Source: Paenarthrobacter sp. JL.01a (GTDB lineage Bacteria; Actinomycetota; Actinomycetes; Actinomycetales; Micrococcaceae). Taken from it: a stretch of 64,000 nucleotides of DNA. Below are positions 1-9,298 of this stretch, piece by piece. The notes beneath the pieces were generated by a model. The model was given only the letters and a program-made list of their open reading frames with translations. It had not been told where the DNA came from and ran no database searches. The stretch spans positions 3,162,001 to 3,226,000 of the forward strand of contig NZ_CP104877.1 in the NCBI RefSeq assembly GCF_025452095.1. The letters run 5' to 3'. The position numbers and the translations under genes were made by a program. The number at the start of each line of letters is the position of its first letter. The first letter of the stretch is position 1.

Positions 1-359
1 TTACCGGCCTGCTTGTCAGTCAGGAGGCCGGAAGAGGTGGACAGGATTGCGATACCCAGGCCACCCAGCACGTGAGGCAGGTTGGTGGACTTCGCGTAAA
101 CGCGGAGACCCGGCTTGGAGATGCGGCGGACGCCAGCGATGGAACGCTCGCGGTTCGGACCGAACTTCAGGTCGATGGTCAGCTTCTTGCCAACCTCTGC
201 GTCCTCTTCCTTCCAGCCGGCAATGAAGCCTTCAGCCTTGAGGATGTCGGCAACGCGTGCCTTCAGTTTGCTGTACGGCATGGACACGGAGTCGTGGTAT
301 GCCGAGTTTGCATTGCGCAGACGCGTGAGCATGTCTGCGACAGGATCTGTCATAGTCAT
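1..359 (-). CDS. rpsH: 30S ribosomal protein S8 (3' end cut by window edge)
   Basis: S8 binds the central domain of 16S rRNA in the small subunit. The visible product starts [20 protein letters not shown] and runs to TDKQAG, typical of S8; about 13 C-terminal residues lie outside the window. The start is the ATG at 357-359; a second ATG two codons later is also possible. A 12-bp palindrome (GGGCTATAGCCC, 362-373) lies between a GGAAGG-like ribosome-binding site and the start. It is the last visible gene of the rplN-rplX-rplE-rpsH unit. Only 78 bp separate it from rplE, so there is no room for rpsN. Identification is secure. Confidence 0.97.
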   Translation of the reverse strand, partial: MTMTDPVADMLTRLRNANSAYHDSVSMPYSKLKARVADILKAEGFIAGWKEEDAEVGKKLTIDLKFGPNRERSIAGVRRISKPGLRVYAKSTNLPHVLGGLGIAILSTSSGLLTDKQAG

Positions 360-437
360 TTGGGCTATAGCCCTTCCTCGTACCGGTTTCCGCTGCGCGT
401 GTTCTTACGAACCTGCGCGGACGGACCTGTCACGTAG

Positions 438-1016
438 TTAGTTTTCGGTCTTGAACGGGAAACCAAGCGCCTTGAGCAGCGCGCGGCCTTCGTCGTCGGT
501 CTTGGCGGTAGTTACAACCGTGATGTCCATACCGCGAACGCGGTCGATGGAGTCCTGGTCGATTTCGTGGAACATAACCTGCTCGGTCAGACCGAAGGTG
601 TAGTTTCCGTTACCGTCGAACTGCTTGCCGTTGAGGCCGCGGAAGTCACGGATACGCGGCAGAGCCAGCGAAACCAGACGATCCACGAATTCCCACATGC
701 GGTCGCCACGCAGAGTTGCGTGTGCACCGATCGGCATGCCTTCACGCAGCTTGAACTGTGCGATCGACTTGCGGGCCTTGGTTACCTGCGGCTTCTGGCC
801 GGTGATCAGGGTGAGGTCGCGGACAGCGCCGTCGATCAGCTTGGAGTCCTTAGCGGCATCTCCAACACCCATGTTCACAACAACCTTCACCAGGCGGGGA
901 ACCTGGTTCACGTTCGCGTAGTTGAATTCGTCCTGCAGCGACTTCTTGATGGTCTCTGCGTACTTCGTCTTCAGACGCGGAACGATCTTCACTGGAGTCT
1001 CGAGAGTCTCAGTCAT
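438..1016 (-). CDS. rplE: 50S ribosomal protein L5
   Basis: L5 binds 5S rRNA and forms part of the central protuberance. The 192-residue product has the family core ([53 protein letters not shown]) and is near the usual length of 180-190. It starts with ATG and overlaps the stop of rplX by 1 bp, implying translational coupling. It lies between rplX and rpsH in the usual spc order, except that rpsN is missing downstream. Confidence 0.98.
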   Translation of the reverse strand: MTETLETPVKIVPRLKTKYAETIKKSLQDEFNYANVNQVPRLVKVVVNMGVGDAAKDSKLIDGAVRDLTLITGQKPQVTKARKSIAQFKLREGMPIGAHATLRGDRMWEFVDRLVSLALPRIRDFRGLNGKQFDGNGNYTFGLTEQVMFHEIDQDSIDRVRGMDITVVTTAKTDDEGRALLKALGFPFKTEN

Positions 1017-1375
1017 TAGATGTCCTTCCCGGTGGCCTTGGACACGCGGATGCGAACGGTCTTGGTACGGCCGTCCTTCTCAACGGTGTCGAGACGGAAA
1101 CCAACGCGGGTCGGCTTCTTGGTCGACGGGTCTACCAGAGCAACGTTGGAGACGTGGATCGGGGCTTCAACAACCTCGATGCCGCCGGTCTTGGTGCCGC
1201 GCTGCGACTGTCCAACCTTGGTGTGCTTGGTGACGCGGTTGATTCCCTCTACCAGCACGCGGTTGGTGTCAGGGAATACGCGCAGGACCTTGCCCTGCTT
1301 GCCGCGGTCGCCGCCGCGTTCCTGCTTGGCGCCGGTGATGACCTGAACGAGGTCACCCTTCTTGATCTTAGCCAT
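1016..1375 (-). CDS. rplX: 50S ribosomal protein L24
   Basis: L24 is an assembly-initiating protein of the large subunit. The 119-residue product has an N-terminal KOW region ([36 protein letters not shown]) followed by the NRVTKHTK segment typical of L24. It starts with ATG, three bases after the rplN stop, and its own stop abuts rplE. The N-terminal region has a short GGD insertion ([10 protein letters not shown]), seen here directly. Identification is secure from the motif and the gene order. Confidence 0.97.
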   Translation of the reverse strand: MAKIKKGDLVQVITGAKQERGGDRGKQGKVLRVFPDTNRVLVEGINRVTKHTKVGQSQRGTKTGGIEVVEAPIHVSNVALVDPSTKKPTRVGFRLDTVEKDGRTKTVRIRVSKATGKDI

Positions 1376-1378
1376 GGA

Positions 1379-1747
1379 CTAGAGCACCTCCGGGGCCAGC
1401 GAAACGATCTTCATGAACTTCTTGTCGCGAAGTTCACGACCAACCGGGCCGAAGATACGGGTACCGCGGGGGTCCCCGTCGTTCTTCAGGATCACAGCTG
1501 CGTTCTCGTCAAACTTGATGTAGGAACCATCCGCACGGCGGCGTTCCTTCTTGGTACGAACGATGACGGCCTTGACGACGTCACCCTTCTTTACGTTTCC
1601 GCCAGGGATAGCGTCCTTGACGGTGGCGACGATGACGTCACCGATGCCTGCGTAGCGACGGCCGGATCCACCGAGAACGCGAATGGTAAGGATTTCCTTA
1701 GCACCCGTGTTGTCGGCGACCTTCAGTCGCGACTCCTGCTGAATCAA
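1379..1747 (-). CDS. rplN: 50S ribosomal protein L14
   Basis: L14 sits at the subunit interface and contacts 16S rRNA. The 122-residue product matches the family end to end ([18 protein letters not shown], then a C-terminus ending IVSLAPEVL). The start is a TTG (1745-1747) preceded by AAGGAG; the family N-terminus MIQQESRL supports it. It is the first gene of its own unit: a promoter candidate lies about 240 bp upstream, and a strong terminator of the preceding rpsQ unit lies beyond that. Confidence 0.97.
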   Translation of the reverse strand: MIQQESRLKVADNTGAKEILTIRVLGGSGRRYAGIGDVIVATVKDAIPGGNVKKGDVVKAVIVRTKKERRRADGSYIKFDENAAVILKNDGDPRGTRIFGPVGRELRDKKFMKIVSLAPEVL

Positions 1748-1984
1748 TTTCTACTCCTTGCGTCGCGCCGGTTCTCAGACCGAAATCATGCATACGGAAT
1801 GAGCCTTGCGGAACGGTTGATCGGGGTGTCTCTTGACCTGCCTGGATTTTGCCAGAACAGGCCTAAACGCCCGTGCCACGAGCATCAGCTTCCCTTGCAG
1901 AAAACTCTGCGCGGGGCAGTATGCAGCGGCACGATTGTTTACGAGGTGGTTGACGACGCACTAATGGCGCCATACAAACTCAAT

Positions 1985-2014
1985 ATCCTAGCACGTTTCC
2001 AGCCTTCGACCGAA
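1985..2014 (-). promoter_or_regulatory. Candidate promoter of rplN-rplX-rplE-rpsH
   Basis: On the minus strand TTCGGT (2009-2014) is followed after 18 bp by TAGGAT (1985-1990). The -10 matches TAnnnT, and the arrangement resembles the tRNA-Trp promoter in this window (TTCGAC, 18 bp, TAGACT). The predicted start near 1978 gives a leader of about 230 nt before rplN. Confidence 0.45.
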
Positions 2015-2028
2015 ACGGGCAGGAAAGC

Positions 2029-2066
2029 GGAAAGGTCCGCATTCCGTAGGGAATGCGGACCTTTCC
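2029..2066 (-). terminator. Terminator after rpsQ
   Basis: A perfect 17-bp inverted repeat (GGAAAGGTCCGCATTCC and its complement) with the loop GTAG (2046-2049) lies 35 bp beyond the rpsQ stop. The downstream T content is weak (GCTTTCCTG), as is common in GC-rich actinobacteria. It separates the S10 unit from the rplN unit. Confidence 0.8.
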
Positions 2067-2100
2067 AGTGAATCCATGCCGGGCGGGCCCGGCGGCGGAT

Positions 2101-2397
2101 TTACTTGGCCTTTTCGAGGATCTCCACCAGGCGGAACCGCTTGGTAGCGGACAGCGGGCGGGTCTCGGCGATCAGAACGAGGTCGCCGATGCCGGCGGTG
2201 TTCTGCTCGTCGTGAGCCTTGATCTTCGAGGTGCGGCGAATAACCTTGCCGTACAGAGCGTGCTTCACGCGGTCTTCAACCTCGACAACGATGGTCTTTT
2301 CCATCTTGTCGGAGACAACGTAGCCGCGACGCGTCTTACGGTAACCGCGCTGTTCAGCGCTGGCTGCTGCTTCCGTCACGTTTTCCTTCTCGCTCAC
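2101..2397 (-). CDS. rpsQ: 30S ribosomal protein S17
   Basis: S17 binds 16S rRNA helices 7 and 11 early in assembly. The 98-residue product has an N-terminal extension of about 15 residues and then the OB-fold core ([40 protein letters not shown]). The start is GTG (2395-2397), overlapping the rpmC stop as GTGA, so translation is probably coupled to L29. It is the last gene of the S10 unit and is followed by a strong hairpin. Confidence 0.97.
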   Translation of the reverse strand: MSEKENVTEAAASAEQRGYRKTRRGYVVSDKMEKTIVVEVEDRVKHALYGKVIRRTSKIKAHDEQNTAGIGDLVLIAETRPLSATKRFRLVEILEKAK

Positions 2398-2714
2398 TTG
2401 GCGTCCTCTCCAGCTTCAACCTCGGCCTTTTCAGCCTTGGCAGCCTTCTTGGACTTCTTTTCTTCCTTGGCTTCCACAACCGGTGCGGCAACCTCGGCAC
2501 GAATGCCCAGCTCGCGCTCACGGAGAACGGTGTAGATGCGTGCGATGTCCTTCTTTACCGCGCGCAGGCGACCGTGGTTCTCCAGCTGTCCGGTGGCGGA
2601 CTGGAAACGCAGGTTGAACAGCTCTTCCTTGGACTTGCGGAGTTCTTCAACGAGACGCTCGTTGTCGAAACCGTCCAGCTGTGCGGGTGCGAGATCCTTC
2701 GACCCTACTGCCAT
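2394..2714 (-). CDS. rpmC: 50S ribosomal protein L29 with acidic/lysine tail
   Basis: L29 lies at the polypeptide exit tunnel, near the trigger factor and SRP docking site. Residues about 10-70 form the family core ([36 protein letters not shown]). The product has 106 residues instead of the usual 60-75 because of a C-terminal tail of Glu, Lys and Ala after residue 75. Low-complexity tails of this kind also occur on S3 and L10 in this window. ATG start; 2 bp after rplP. Confidence 0.96.
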   Translation of the reverse strand: MAVGSKDLAPAQLDGFDNERLVEELRKSKEELFNLRFQSATGQLENHGRLRAVKKDIARIYTVLRERELGIRAEVAAPVVEAKEEKKSKKAAKAEKAEVEAGEDAK

Positions 2715-2716
2715 TT

Positions 2717-3133
2717 CTATTCACCACCTTCGCGACGCACAATGCGTGCCTTCAACGGCAGCTTGTGGATTGCCAGGCGCAGGGCCTCGCGAGCTACCTC
2801 TTCATTGACACCGGAGAGTTCGAAGAGAACCCGGCCCGGCTTGACGTTTGCGACCCACCATTCCGGAGAACCCTTACCGGAACCCATACGGGTTTCAGCA
2901 GGCTTCTTCGTCAGCGGACGGTCCGGGTAGATGTTGATCCAGACCTTACCGCCACGCTTGATGTGGCGGGTCATCGCGATACGAGCGGACTCGATCTGAC
3001 GGTTGGTAACGTATGCCGGGCTCAGGGCCTGGATACCGTACTCACCGAAGCTGACCTTGGTGCCGCCCGTAGCAGCGCCGGAACGACCCGGGTGGTGCTG
3101 CTTACGGTGCTTGACTCGACGTGGGATAAGCAT
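2717..3133 (-). CDS. rplP: 50S ribosomal protein L16
   Basis: L16 organises the aminoacyl-tRNA site and is the target region of evernimicin-type antibiotics. The 138-residue product is full length and carries the family blocks [36 protein letters not shown] and [19 protein letters not shown]. The ATG start directly abuts the rpsC stop. No oddity seen. Confidence 0.98.
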   Translation of the reverse strand: MLIPRRVKHRKQHHPGRSGAATGGTKVSFGEYGIQALSPAYVTNRQIESARIAMTRHIKRGGKVWINIYPDRPLTKKPAETRMGSGKGSPEWWVANVKPGRVLFELSGVNEEVAREALRLAIHKLPLKARIVRREGGE

Positions 3134-3955
3134 TTAAGCCTGTCCTCCTTCTGCTGCAGGAGCAGCAGCTTCAGCGGCCGGTGCTTCAACGGCAGCAGGT
3201 GCTGCCTCAGCTGCCGGACGGTCGTTACGACGACGGCGGTCGCCACCCGGGCGGCCCGGACGGTCTCCTGCACGGCCACGGGACGGAGCAGCAGCTGCCT
3301 GCTGGGCCAGTTCCTTGGCGGTTACGTCACCCTTGTAGATCCAAACCTTCACACCGATGCGGCCGAAGGTGGTCTTGGCTTCGTAGAAGCCGTAGTCGAT
3401 GTTCGCACGGAGGGTGTGCAGGGGCACACGGCCTTCGCGGTAGAACTCCGAGCGGGACATTTCTGCGCCACCCAGACGGCCCGAGCAAGCAACACGGATG
3501 CCCTTGGCACCAACGCGCTGTGCCGACTGCATTGCCTTCTTCATCGCACGGCGGAAAGCCACGCGGGAAGTCAGCTGCTCAGCGATGCCCTGGGCAACAA
3601 GCTGTGCTTCCATCTCGGGGTTCTTGACCTCGAGGATGTTCAGCTGGACCTGCTTGCCGGTGAGCTTTTCGAGCTCGCCGCGGATGCGGTCTGCTTCGGC
3701 GCCGCGGCGGCCGATAACGATACCCGGGCGTGCCGTGTGGATATCCACGCGGACACGGTCACGGGTGCGCTCGATCTCGACCTTGGCGATACCGGCGCGC
3801 TCCATGCCGGTGGACATGAGCTGACGGATCTTGATGTCCTCGCGGACGAAGTCCTTGTAGCGCTGTCCGGGCTTGGTGCTGTCAGCGAACCAGTGCGAAA
3901 CGTGGTCGGTGGTGATGCCGAGTCGGAACCCGTGCGGGTTTACTTTCTGTCCCAC
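3134..3955 (-). CDS. rpsC: 30S ribosomal protein S3
   Basis: S3 lines the mRNA entry channel. The 273-residue product starts GTG (3953-3955) with [16 protein letters not shown] domain lies around residues 40-110 with the GxxG loop in [16 protein letters not shown]. The C-terminal S3 domain is followed by a tail of about 55 residues rich in Arg/Gly, then Ala/Glu/Pro, as in other high-GC actinobacteria. Its stop abuts rplP and its start abuts the rplV stop, so it sits tightly inside the S10 operon. Confidence 0.98.
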   Translation of the reverse strand: MGQKVNPHGFRLGITTDHVSHWFADSTKPGQRYKDFVREDIKIRQLMSTGMERAGIAKVEIERTRDRVRVDIHTARPGIVIGRRGAEADRIRGELEKLTGKQVQLNILEVKNPEMEAQLVAQGIAEQLTSRVAFRRAMKKAMQSAQRVGAKGIRVACSGRLGGAEMSRSEFYREGRVPLHTLRANIDYGFYEAKTTFGRIGVKVWIYKGDVTAKELAQQAAAAPSRGRAGDRPGRPGGDRRRRNDRPAAEAAPAAVEAPAAEAAAPAAEGGQA

Positions 3956-4321
3956 TTAGCGAGCCTCCTCTTTCTCCGGGGTTGCCACGACCAAAGTGAT
4001 GTGGCTGGTCCGCTTCCTGATGCGGTAGGCGCGGCCCTGGGCACGCGGCTGGAACCGCTTCATGGTCGGGCCTTCGTCAACGAATGCTTCGCTGATGAAC
4101 AGGTCGCTGTCGTCGAATGCAACGCCGTCACGGTCCGCGAGGACGCGTGCGTTGGCCATTGCCGACTGAAGTACCTTGAATACCGGCTCCGAAGCTGCCT
4201 GCGGGGCAAACTTCAGAATTGCCAGAGCCTCATTCGCTTGCTTACCACGAACAAGGTTGACGACGCGCCGGGCCTTCATAGGCGTTACGCGGATGTGACG
4301 CGCAATAGCCTTGGCTTCCAT
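3956..4321 (-). CDS. rplV: 50S ribosomal protein L22
   Basis: L22 contacts all 23S rRNA domains and its hairpin lines the exit tunnel. The 121-residue product has the family pattern ([19 protein letters not shown] and the hairpin region [20 protein letters not shown]). The tunnel loop keeps the usual length, so nothing suggests a macrolide-resistance deletion. ATG start; it directly precedes rpsC. Confidence 0.98.
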   Translation of the reverse strand: MEAKAIARHIRVTPMKARRVVNLVRGKQANEALAILKFAPQAASEPVFKVLQSAMANARVLADRDGVAFDDSDLFISEAFVDEGPTMKRFQPRAQGRAYRIRKRTSHITLVVATPEKEEAR

Positions 4322-4360
4322 TGCTTTCCTTCTCTCGTCTAAGACGTAAAGTCAGGCGCC

Positions 4361-4642
4361 TTAGCGGCGCTTGCCCTTACGGTCGTCCTTAACATGGCCG
4401 CGGAATGTCCGCGTGGGAGCGAATTCGCCGAGCTTGTGCCCGACCATCGACTCAGTGACAAACACCGGGATGTGCTTGCGTCCGTCGTGTACGGCGATCG
4501 TGTGCCCGAGCATGTCGGGGATGATCATCGAACGACGGGACCAGGTCTTGATGACGTTCTTGGTGCCCTTATCGTTTTCCCGTGCGACCTTCACAAAGAG
4601 GTGCTGGTCAACGAAAGGACCTTTTTTCAGGCTGCGTGGCAT
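4361..4642 (-). CDS. rpsS: 30S ribosomal protein S19
   Basis: S19 sits in the small-subunit head near S13. The 93-residue product is full length and begins [15 protein letters not shown]; the core [20 protein letters not shown] and [13 protein letters not shown] is intact. ATG start, 12 bp after rplB and 39 bp before rplV. No unusual features. Confidence 0.98.
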   Translation of the reverse strand: MPRSLKKGPFVDQHLFVKVARENDKGTKNVIKTWSRRSMIIPDMLGHTIAVHDGRKHIPVFVTESMVGHKLGEFAPTRTFRGHVKDDRKGKRR

Positions 4643-4654
4643 GTGTCCAGGCTC

Positions 4655-5494
4655 CTATCGCTTGTTCTTGCCAGTACGGCGGCGACGAACAATAAGCTTG
4701 TCGCTCTCTTTGTTCGGACGGCGGGTACGGCCCTCGGGCTTGCCGTTCGGGTTAACCGGGTGACGTCCACCGGAAGTCTTACCTTCACCACCACCGTGCG
4801 GGTGGTCAACCGGGTTCATAGCTACACCACGGACGGTCGGGCGAACGCCCTTCCAGCGCATACGGCCGGCCTTGCCCCAGTTGATGTTCGACTGCTCGGC
4901 GTTGCCGACCTCGCCGACGGTTGCGCGGCAGCGCACGTCAACGTTGCGGATTTCACCGGAGGGCAGACGCAGCTGGGCGAAACGGCCTTCCTTTGCGACG
5001 AGCTGTACCGAAGCACCTGCGGAACGGGCCATCTTGGCGCCGCCACCCGGACGCAGTTCAACTGCGTGGATTACGGTACCAACCGGGATGTTGCGCAGCG
5101 GCAGGTTGTTGCCCGGCTTGATGTCAGCGTCGGGACCAGCCTCGACGAAGTCACCCTGGGACAGCTTGTTGGGGGCGATGATGTAACGCTTGGTGCCATC
5201 AACGTAGTGCAGGAGAGCGATACGTGCCGTACGGTTCGGATCGTACTCAATTTCGGCTACGCGGGCGTTGATGCCGTCTTTGTCGTGACGACGGAAGTCG
5301 ATCAGACGGTACTGGCGCTTGTGCCCACCACCCTTGTGACGGGTGGTGATCTTACCGGTGTTGTTACGGCCGCCGGTCTTGTGCAGCGGACGCAGCAACG
5401 ACTTTTCCGGAGTCGATCGCGTGATTTCAGCAAAGTCGGCTACGCTCGAGCCGCGGCGGCCCGGGGTAGTCGGCTTGTATTTACGGATTCCCAT
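4655..5494 (-). CDS. rplB: 50S ribosomal protein L2
   Basis: L2 is needed for subunit association and peptidyl-transferase activity. The 279-residue product is full length, with the OB-fold/SH3 core and the C-terminal region [19 protein letters not shown] that carries the conserved histidines near the active centre. ATG start; 29 bp after rplW. Identification is secure. Confidence 0.99.
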   Translation of the reverse strand: MGIRKYKPTTPGRRGSSVADFAEITRSTPEKSLLRPLHKTGGRNNTGKITTRHKGGGHKRQYRLIDFRRHDKDGINARVAEIEYDPNRTARIALLHYVDGTKRYIIAPNKLSQGDFVEAGPDADIKPGNNLPLRNIPVGTVIHAVELRPGGGAKMARSAGASVQLVAKEGRFAQLRLPSGEIRNVDVRCRATVGEVGNAEQSNINWGKAGRMRWKGVRPTVRGVAMNPVDHPHGGGEGKTSGGRHPVNPNGKPEGRTRRPNKESDKLIVRRRRTGKNKR

Positions 5495-5523
5495 AATTTA
5501 TTTCCTCGTTAAAGTGGTCTCCG

Positions 5524-5829
5524 CTACGCGAGCGGACCGCCGAAGATGTCGATTGTGCCTTCTTTGAGGGTGACAATCGCACGCTTGGTGCTCTTGCGCT
5601 GTCCCCAGCCGAATTTGGTGCGCTTGCGCTTACCGGCACGGTTGATGGTGTTGATCGAGTCAACTTTGACCGAGAAGATCTTCTCAACGGCCAGCTTGAT
5701 CTCGGTCTTGTTCGAGCGAGGGTCCACCAGGAAGGTGTACTTGCCTTCGTCGATCAGACCGTAGCTCTTTTCCGATACGACGGGTGCAAGCACGACGTCG
5801 CGCGGATCCTTGATGGTGGTTACGCTCAC
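5524..5829 (-). CDS. rplW: 50S ribosomal protein L23
   Basis: L23 lies at the tunnel exit and docks trigger factor and SRP. The 101-residue product has the family core ([40 protein letters not shown]). The start is GTG (5827-5829), overlapping the rplD stop as GTGA, so translation is likely coupled to L4. Confidence 0.97.
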   Translation of the reverse strand: MSVTTIKDPRDVVLAPVVSEKSYGLIDEGKYTFLVDPRSNKTEIKLAVEKIFSVKVDSINTINRAGKRKRTKFGWGQRKSTKRAIVTLKEGTIDIFGGPLA

Positions 5830-6443
5830 TTGGAGGCCTCCTCGTTCTTTGCCTTGTCAGCGACGAACGCCTCGAAAGCAGCCTTGGTGAAGACCACGTC
5901 GTCGGAGATGAGCACGTCGTAGGTGTTCAGCTGGTCTGCGTACAGAACGTGAACATCCTGGAGGTTGCGCACGGACAGTGCAGCAACATCGTTGGCGCGC
6001 TCGATAACGACGAGCAGGTTCTTGCGCTCGGTGACGGAGCGCAGCGAAGCCAGTGCGTCCTTGGCGGACGGCTTGGTGCCGGCGACCAGTTCAGCGATGA
6101 CGTGGATGCGGCCGTTGCGGGCGCGGTCAGACAGGGCACCGCGCAGAGCAGCAGCCTTCATCTTCTTGGGGGTGCGCTGGCTGTAGTCACGAGGTGTCGG
6201 ACCGTGGACAACGCCACCGCCGGTCATGTGAGGAGCACGGATGGAACCCTGACGGGCGCGGCCGGTGCCCTTCTGCTTGAACGGCTTGCGACCTGCACCG
6301 GAAACCTCAGCGCGGGTCTTCGTCTTGTGGGTACCCTGGCGTGCAGCAGCGAGCTGTGCGACGACGACCTGGTGCAGCAGCGGCACGTTGGTCTGGACGT
6401 CGAAGATCTCTGCAGGCAGGTCAACCTTGACAGTGCTAGTCAT
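5826..6443 (-). CDS. rplD: 50S ribosomal protein L4
   Basis: L4 lines the exit tunnel; in E. coli it also represses the S10 operon, but that regulation is not established here. The 205-residue product has the loop region [20 protein letters not shown] and the block [19 protein letters not shown]. No deletion is seen in the tunnel loop. ATG start; 4 bp after rplC, and its stop overlaps rplW. Confidence 0.98.
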   Translation of the reverse strand: MTSTVKVDLPAEIFDVQTNVPLLHQVVVAQLAAARQGTHKTKTRAEVSGAGRKPFKQKGTGRARQGSIRAPHMTGGGVVHGPTPRDYSQRTPKKMKAAALRGALSDRARNGRIHVIAELVAGTKPSAKDALASLRSVTERKNLLVVIERANDVAALSVRNLQDVHVLYADQLNTYDVLISDDVVFTKAAFEAFVADKAKNEEASK

Positions 6444-6447
6444 TGAA

Positions 6448-7098
6448 CTAGGCTCCCTTCACGGCGGAACGTACGAGTACGACCTGGCCGCGGGCGCCGG
6501 GGACGGCACCCTTGATAAGGAGCAGCGACTTCTCAACGTCAACAGCGTGAACCGTGAGGTTCAGCGTGGTGTGACGCTCGGCGCCCATGCGGCCGGCCAT
6601 TTTCAGGCCCTTGAAGACGCGGCTCGGGGTGGATGCGCCACCGATGGAGCCAGGCTTACGGTGGTTCTTGTGGGCACCGTGGGAAGCGCCAACACCGGAG
6701 AAGCCGTGACGCTTCATAACACCGGCGAAGCCCTTACCCTTGGAGGTGCCGACGACGTCGATCTTCTGGCCGGCTTCGAAGATCTCAACAGAGAGCTCCT
6801 GGCCCAGCTCGTAGGATGCGGCGTCTGCGGTACGCAGTTCGACGACGTGGCGGCGAGGGGTGACGCCAGCCTTTTCAAAGTGACCAGCCAGCGGCTTGGT
6901 GACCTTGCGGGGGTCGATCTGGCCGTAGCCGATCTGGACGGCGACGTAGCCATCGACGTCTGCGTTGCGCAGCTGCGTGATGACGTTGGAGTCAGCCTGG
7001 ACGACAGTTACCGGGATGAGCTTGTTGTTCTCGTCCCAGACCTGGGTCATGCCGAGCTTCGTGCCCAGCAGGCCCTTTACGTTACGGGTTGCGGTCAT
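6448..7098 (-). CDS. rplC: 50S ribosomal protein L3
   Basis: L3 nucleates large-subunit assembly near the 3' end of 23S rRNA. The 216-residue product has the family N-terminus ([20 protein letters not shown]) and the central loop approaching the peptidyl-transferase centre ([32 protein letters not shown]). ATG start; 17 bp after rpsJ, within the S10 operon. Confidence 0.98.
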   Translation of the reverse strand: MTATRNVKGLLGTKLGMTQVWDENNKLIPVTVVQADSNVITQLRNADVDGYVAVQIGYGQIDPRKVTKPLAGHFEKAGVTPRRHVVELRTADAASYELGQELSVEIFEAGQKIDVVGTSKGKGFAGVMKRHGFSGVGASHGAHKNHRKPGSIGGASTPSRVFKGLKMAGRMGAERHTTLNLTVHAVDVEKSLLLIKGAVPGARGQVVLVRSAVKGA

Positions 7099-7115
7099 AG
7101 TCTCTCAGCACCTCC

Positions 7116-7424
7116 CTAGAGCTTGATTTCGATGTTCACGTCTGCAGGCAGGTCGAGACGCATAAGCGAGTCAACGGCCTTCGGCGTGGGGTCGATGATG
7201 TCGATCAGACGCTTGTGAGTACGCATTTCGAAGTGCTCACGGCTGTCCTTGTACTTGTGAGGAGAGCGAATAACGCAGTAAACGTTCTTCTCCGTGGGCA
7301 GCGGCACCGGGCCGACTACCGTTGCGCCTGCGCGCGTGACCGTCTCAACGATCTTCCGCGCTGAAACATCAATGACCTCGTGGTCATATGACTTCAGCCG
7401 GATGCGGATTTTTTGTCCCGCCAT
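7116..7424 (-). CDS. rpsJ: 30S ribosomal protein S10 (NusE)
   Basis: S10 is a head protein of the small subunit and, as NusE, pairs with NusB in antitermination and binds NusG. The 102-residue product is full length ([20 protein letters not shown], then [20 protein letters not shown], ending DVNIEIKL). It is the first gene of the S10 operon. A leader of perhaps 250 nt precedes it, as judged from a candidate -10 box near 7681. Confidence 0.98.
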
Positions 7425-7807
7425 GTCGCCTGACTCTCTTTCAGCTAGTGCTGCTCTAGTTAGGGCTGCTCTGTTTACTTACCTGTTGATGTGGCCGCCG
7501 AGGCGTTTGAGGTATTACCACCACACGCCGCACAAGCTGAATCCGGATATTCCGGGTTCCTCAACCTGCCGGCGCACCGACCCCCGCGGTCGGGCGTGTC
7601 GCGATTTCCACGCAGACTCGACCGCATTCCATGGGGTTCAGGGTTATGTTTGGGCTTCAACCTGGACCCTGACACCCGGCATTATCCGGATCGGGACACG
7701 AAGAAGCGCTTGAACAACTCAACCAGTATGGCGGAAATCCGGAGCAAAGGCCAATCGGGCCCTGAATGGCCATTGCCCGACCCCCGCCAACTGGGGATGA
7801 TGGTGGC
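7425..7807. other. Divergent intergenic region, rpsJ / beta-glucosidase
   Basis: A 383-bp gap between divergent genes. It must hold the S10 operon promoter and leader and the promoter of the glycosidase gene. The only promoter-like box I can point to for rpsJ is GATAAT on the minus strand at 7681-7686. No convincing -35, no strong hairpin and no coding sequence was recognised. Confidence 0.6.
7681..7686 (-). promoter_or_regulatory. Candidate -10 box of the S10 operon
   Basis: GATAAT on the minus strand matches five of six bases of the sigma-70-type -10. No good -35 sits 16-18 bp upstream. If used, the S10 leader would be about 250 nt, comparable with the leaders inferred for rpsL, rplN and rplJ in this window. 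Confidence 0.3.
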
Positions 7808-9241
7808 ATGTCCGTCCAGGATTCAGGCTCAGTGGAAGATCTCGCTGCGCGCCTGCGGCCTGGTTTCACGCTGGGAGTCGCAGCTGCCGCCTTCCAGATC
7901 GAAGGTTCCCTCACGGCCGACGGACGCGGCCCCTCGGGTTGGGATGCGTTCGCGGAAAAGCCGGGAGCAATAGTCGACGGCGGCTCCCCCGCCGTCGCGT
8001 GCGACCACTACAACCGTTCGGATGAGGACATCGCCCTCATGCAGGAGCTCGGCGTCGACTCGTACCGTCTGTCGCTTTCCTGGCCAAGGATCCAGCCGGA
8101 CGGCCAGGGTGCCGTCAACCAGCGCGGACTGGACTTCTACGACCGCCTGCTGGACAAGCTCCTGGCGGCAGGCATCTCCCCCATGGTCACCCTTTACCAC
8201 TGGGATACCCCGCTCCCCCTGGAGCATGCGGGCGGATGGATGAACCGGGACACGTCCCAGCGGCTCGCCGAATATGCCGCCATCGCGGCCCGCCACTTTG
8301 GGGACCGCGTCTACCATTGGGTCACAGTGAACGAACCCGTCTCAGTGACCCTGCAAGGTTACGCCCTGGGGGCACACGCCCCTGGCCGCCAGCTCCTTTT
8401 CGACTGCCTTCCCGCAGCACATCACCAGCTCTTGGGCCATGGGTTGGCTGTCAAAGCACTCCGGGCAGAAGGGGTCAAGGGACAGATAGGGCTGTCCAAC
8501 ATGCACTCCCCGGTCCGGCCGGCGAGCAACCGCCTTTCGGACCGCCTGATGGCCGAGGCACTGGACTTGATCCTGAACCGCATATACGCCGATGCTGTCC
8601 TGCTGGGCCAATACCCCAAGCCGTCGCTTCCCCTCTGGCCCTGGTTCCGCTCGTTAGGCCCGGTGCTCGACGGCGACCTTGAGACGATCAGCCAGCCCTT
8701 GGATTTCTATGGGCTGAACTACTACTACCCCATCAAGGTAGCTTCCGGACGCGGGCCTGCCGAGATTCCCACAGGGCAGGCGGAAGAGATGGGCAATGTT
8801 CCGTTCCACCTGGCCGCCTACCAGGAGTACGAAACCACCGGTTTTGGCTGGCCCGAGGCCCCTGAGCAGTTGGCTACGGTACTCCAGGAAATGAAACAGC
8901 GGTATGGCTCTGCCTTGCCCCCTGTGTACATCACGGAGGGCGGCGCCAGCTTTCCGGAGCCGGCCCACGTGGACGGGGCCATCCAGGACACCAACCGCAT
9001 CACATATCTGGCCGAGCACCTTGGACACGCCGTGACGGCGACCGGCCCGGGCGGCGAGGCCGAAGGTGTGGATCTGCGCGGGTACTACGTGTGGACACTG
9101 CTGGACAACTTCGAGTGGGCAGCGGGCTACTCGCAGCGGTTCGGCCTGGTCCATGTGGACTTCGAGACCTTGGAACGGACCCCGAAGGAATCGTTCCACT
9201 GGTTCCGGGCTTTGGCACACGCCCGCCGGCAGATGATCTAG
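7808..9241 (+). CDS. Glycoside hydrolase family 1 beta-glucosidase
   Basis: Predicted cytosolic retaining beta-glucosidase cleaving beta-linked disaccharides and aryl glucosides. The 477-residue product is a full-length GH1 TIM barrel with FTLGVAAAAFQIEG at the start, DSYRLSLSWPRIQPDG, the acid/base motif TVNEP (Glu176), LDFYGLNYYYP, the nucleophile motif ITEGG (Glu377) and LDNFEWAAGYSQRFGL near the end. The ATG at 7808 follows a GGGGAT sequence and puts the family N-terminus about 25 residues in; a start at 7766 would add 14 residues. No secretion signal is seen. It stands alone, convergent with the small gene at 9299. Substrate specificity cannot be read from the sequence. Confidence 0.93.
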   Translation: MSVQDSGSVEDLAARLRPGFTLGVAAAAFQIEGSLTADGRGPSGWDAFAEKPGAIVDGGSPAVACDHYNRSDEDIALMQELGVDSYRLSLSWPRIQPDGQGAVNQRGLDFYDRLLDKLLAAGISPMVTLYHWDTPLPLEHAGGWMNRDTSQRLAEYAAIAARHFGDRVYHWVTVNEPVSVTLQGYALGAHAPGRQLLFDCLPAAHHQLLGHGLAVKALRAEGVKGQIGLSNMHSPVRPASNRLSDRLMAEALDLILNRIYADAVLLGQYPKPSLPLWPWFRSLGPVLDGDLETISQPLDFYGLNYYYPIKVASGRGPAEIPTGQAEEMGNVPFHLAAYQEYETTGFGWPEAPEQLATVLQEMKQRYGSALPPVYITEGGASFPEPAHVDGAIQDTNRITYLAEHLGHAVTATGPGGEAEGVDLRGYYVWTLLDNFEWAAGYSQRFGLVHVDFETLERTPKESFHWFRALAHARRQMI

Positions 9242-9298
9242 CCCAAGGCAGTTAAATCGCGGCTACAGTTGCGCGCGGCGGATTGCCGAACCGGGAAG

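Larger units (their letters stand above)
1748..2100. other. Intergenic region between rpsQ and rplN
   Basis: This is a 353-bp non-coding gap inside the normally continuous S10-spc ribosomal locus. It holds a perfect 17-bp hairpin (2029-2066) just after rpsQ and a promoter-like pair of boxes (1985-2014) directed to rplN, leaving a leader of roughly 230 nt. No open frame with ribosomal or other recognisable content was seen. Confidence 0.7.

Noticed and set aside
360..437. Possible rpsN between rplE and rpsH
   Set aside because: The gap is 78 bp; a 61-residue S14 with its cysteine pairs needs about 186 bp and no such frame is seen.
2681..4342. A 553-codon plus-strand frame across rplP-rpsC-rplV
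   Set aside because: It runs antisense through three certain ribosomal genes and their junctions.
7425..7807. A riboswitch or ribosomal-protein leader motif upstream of rpsJ
   Set aside because: No known fold could be recognised by eye; only a weak -10 candidate was kept.
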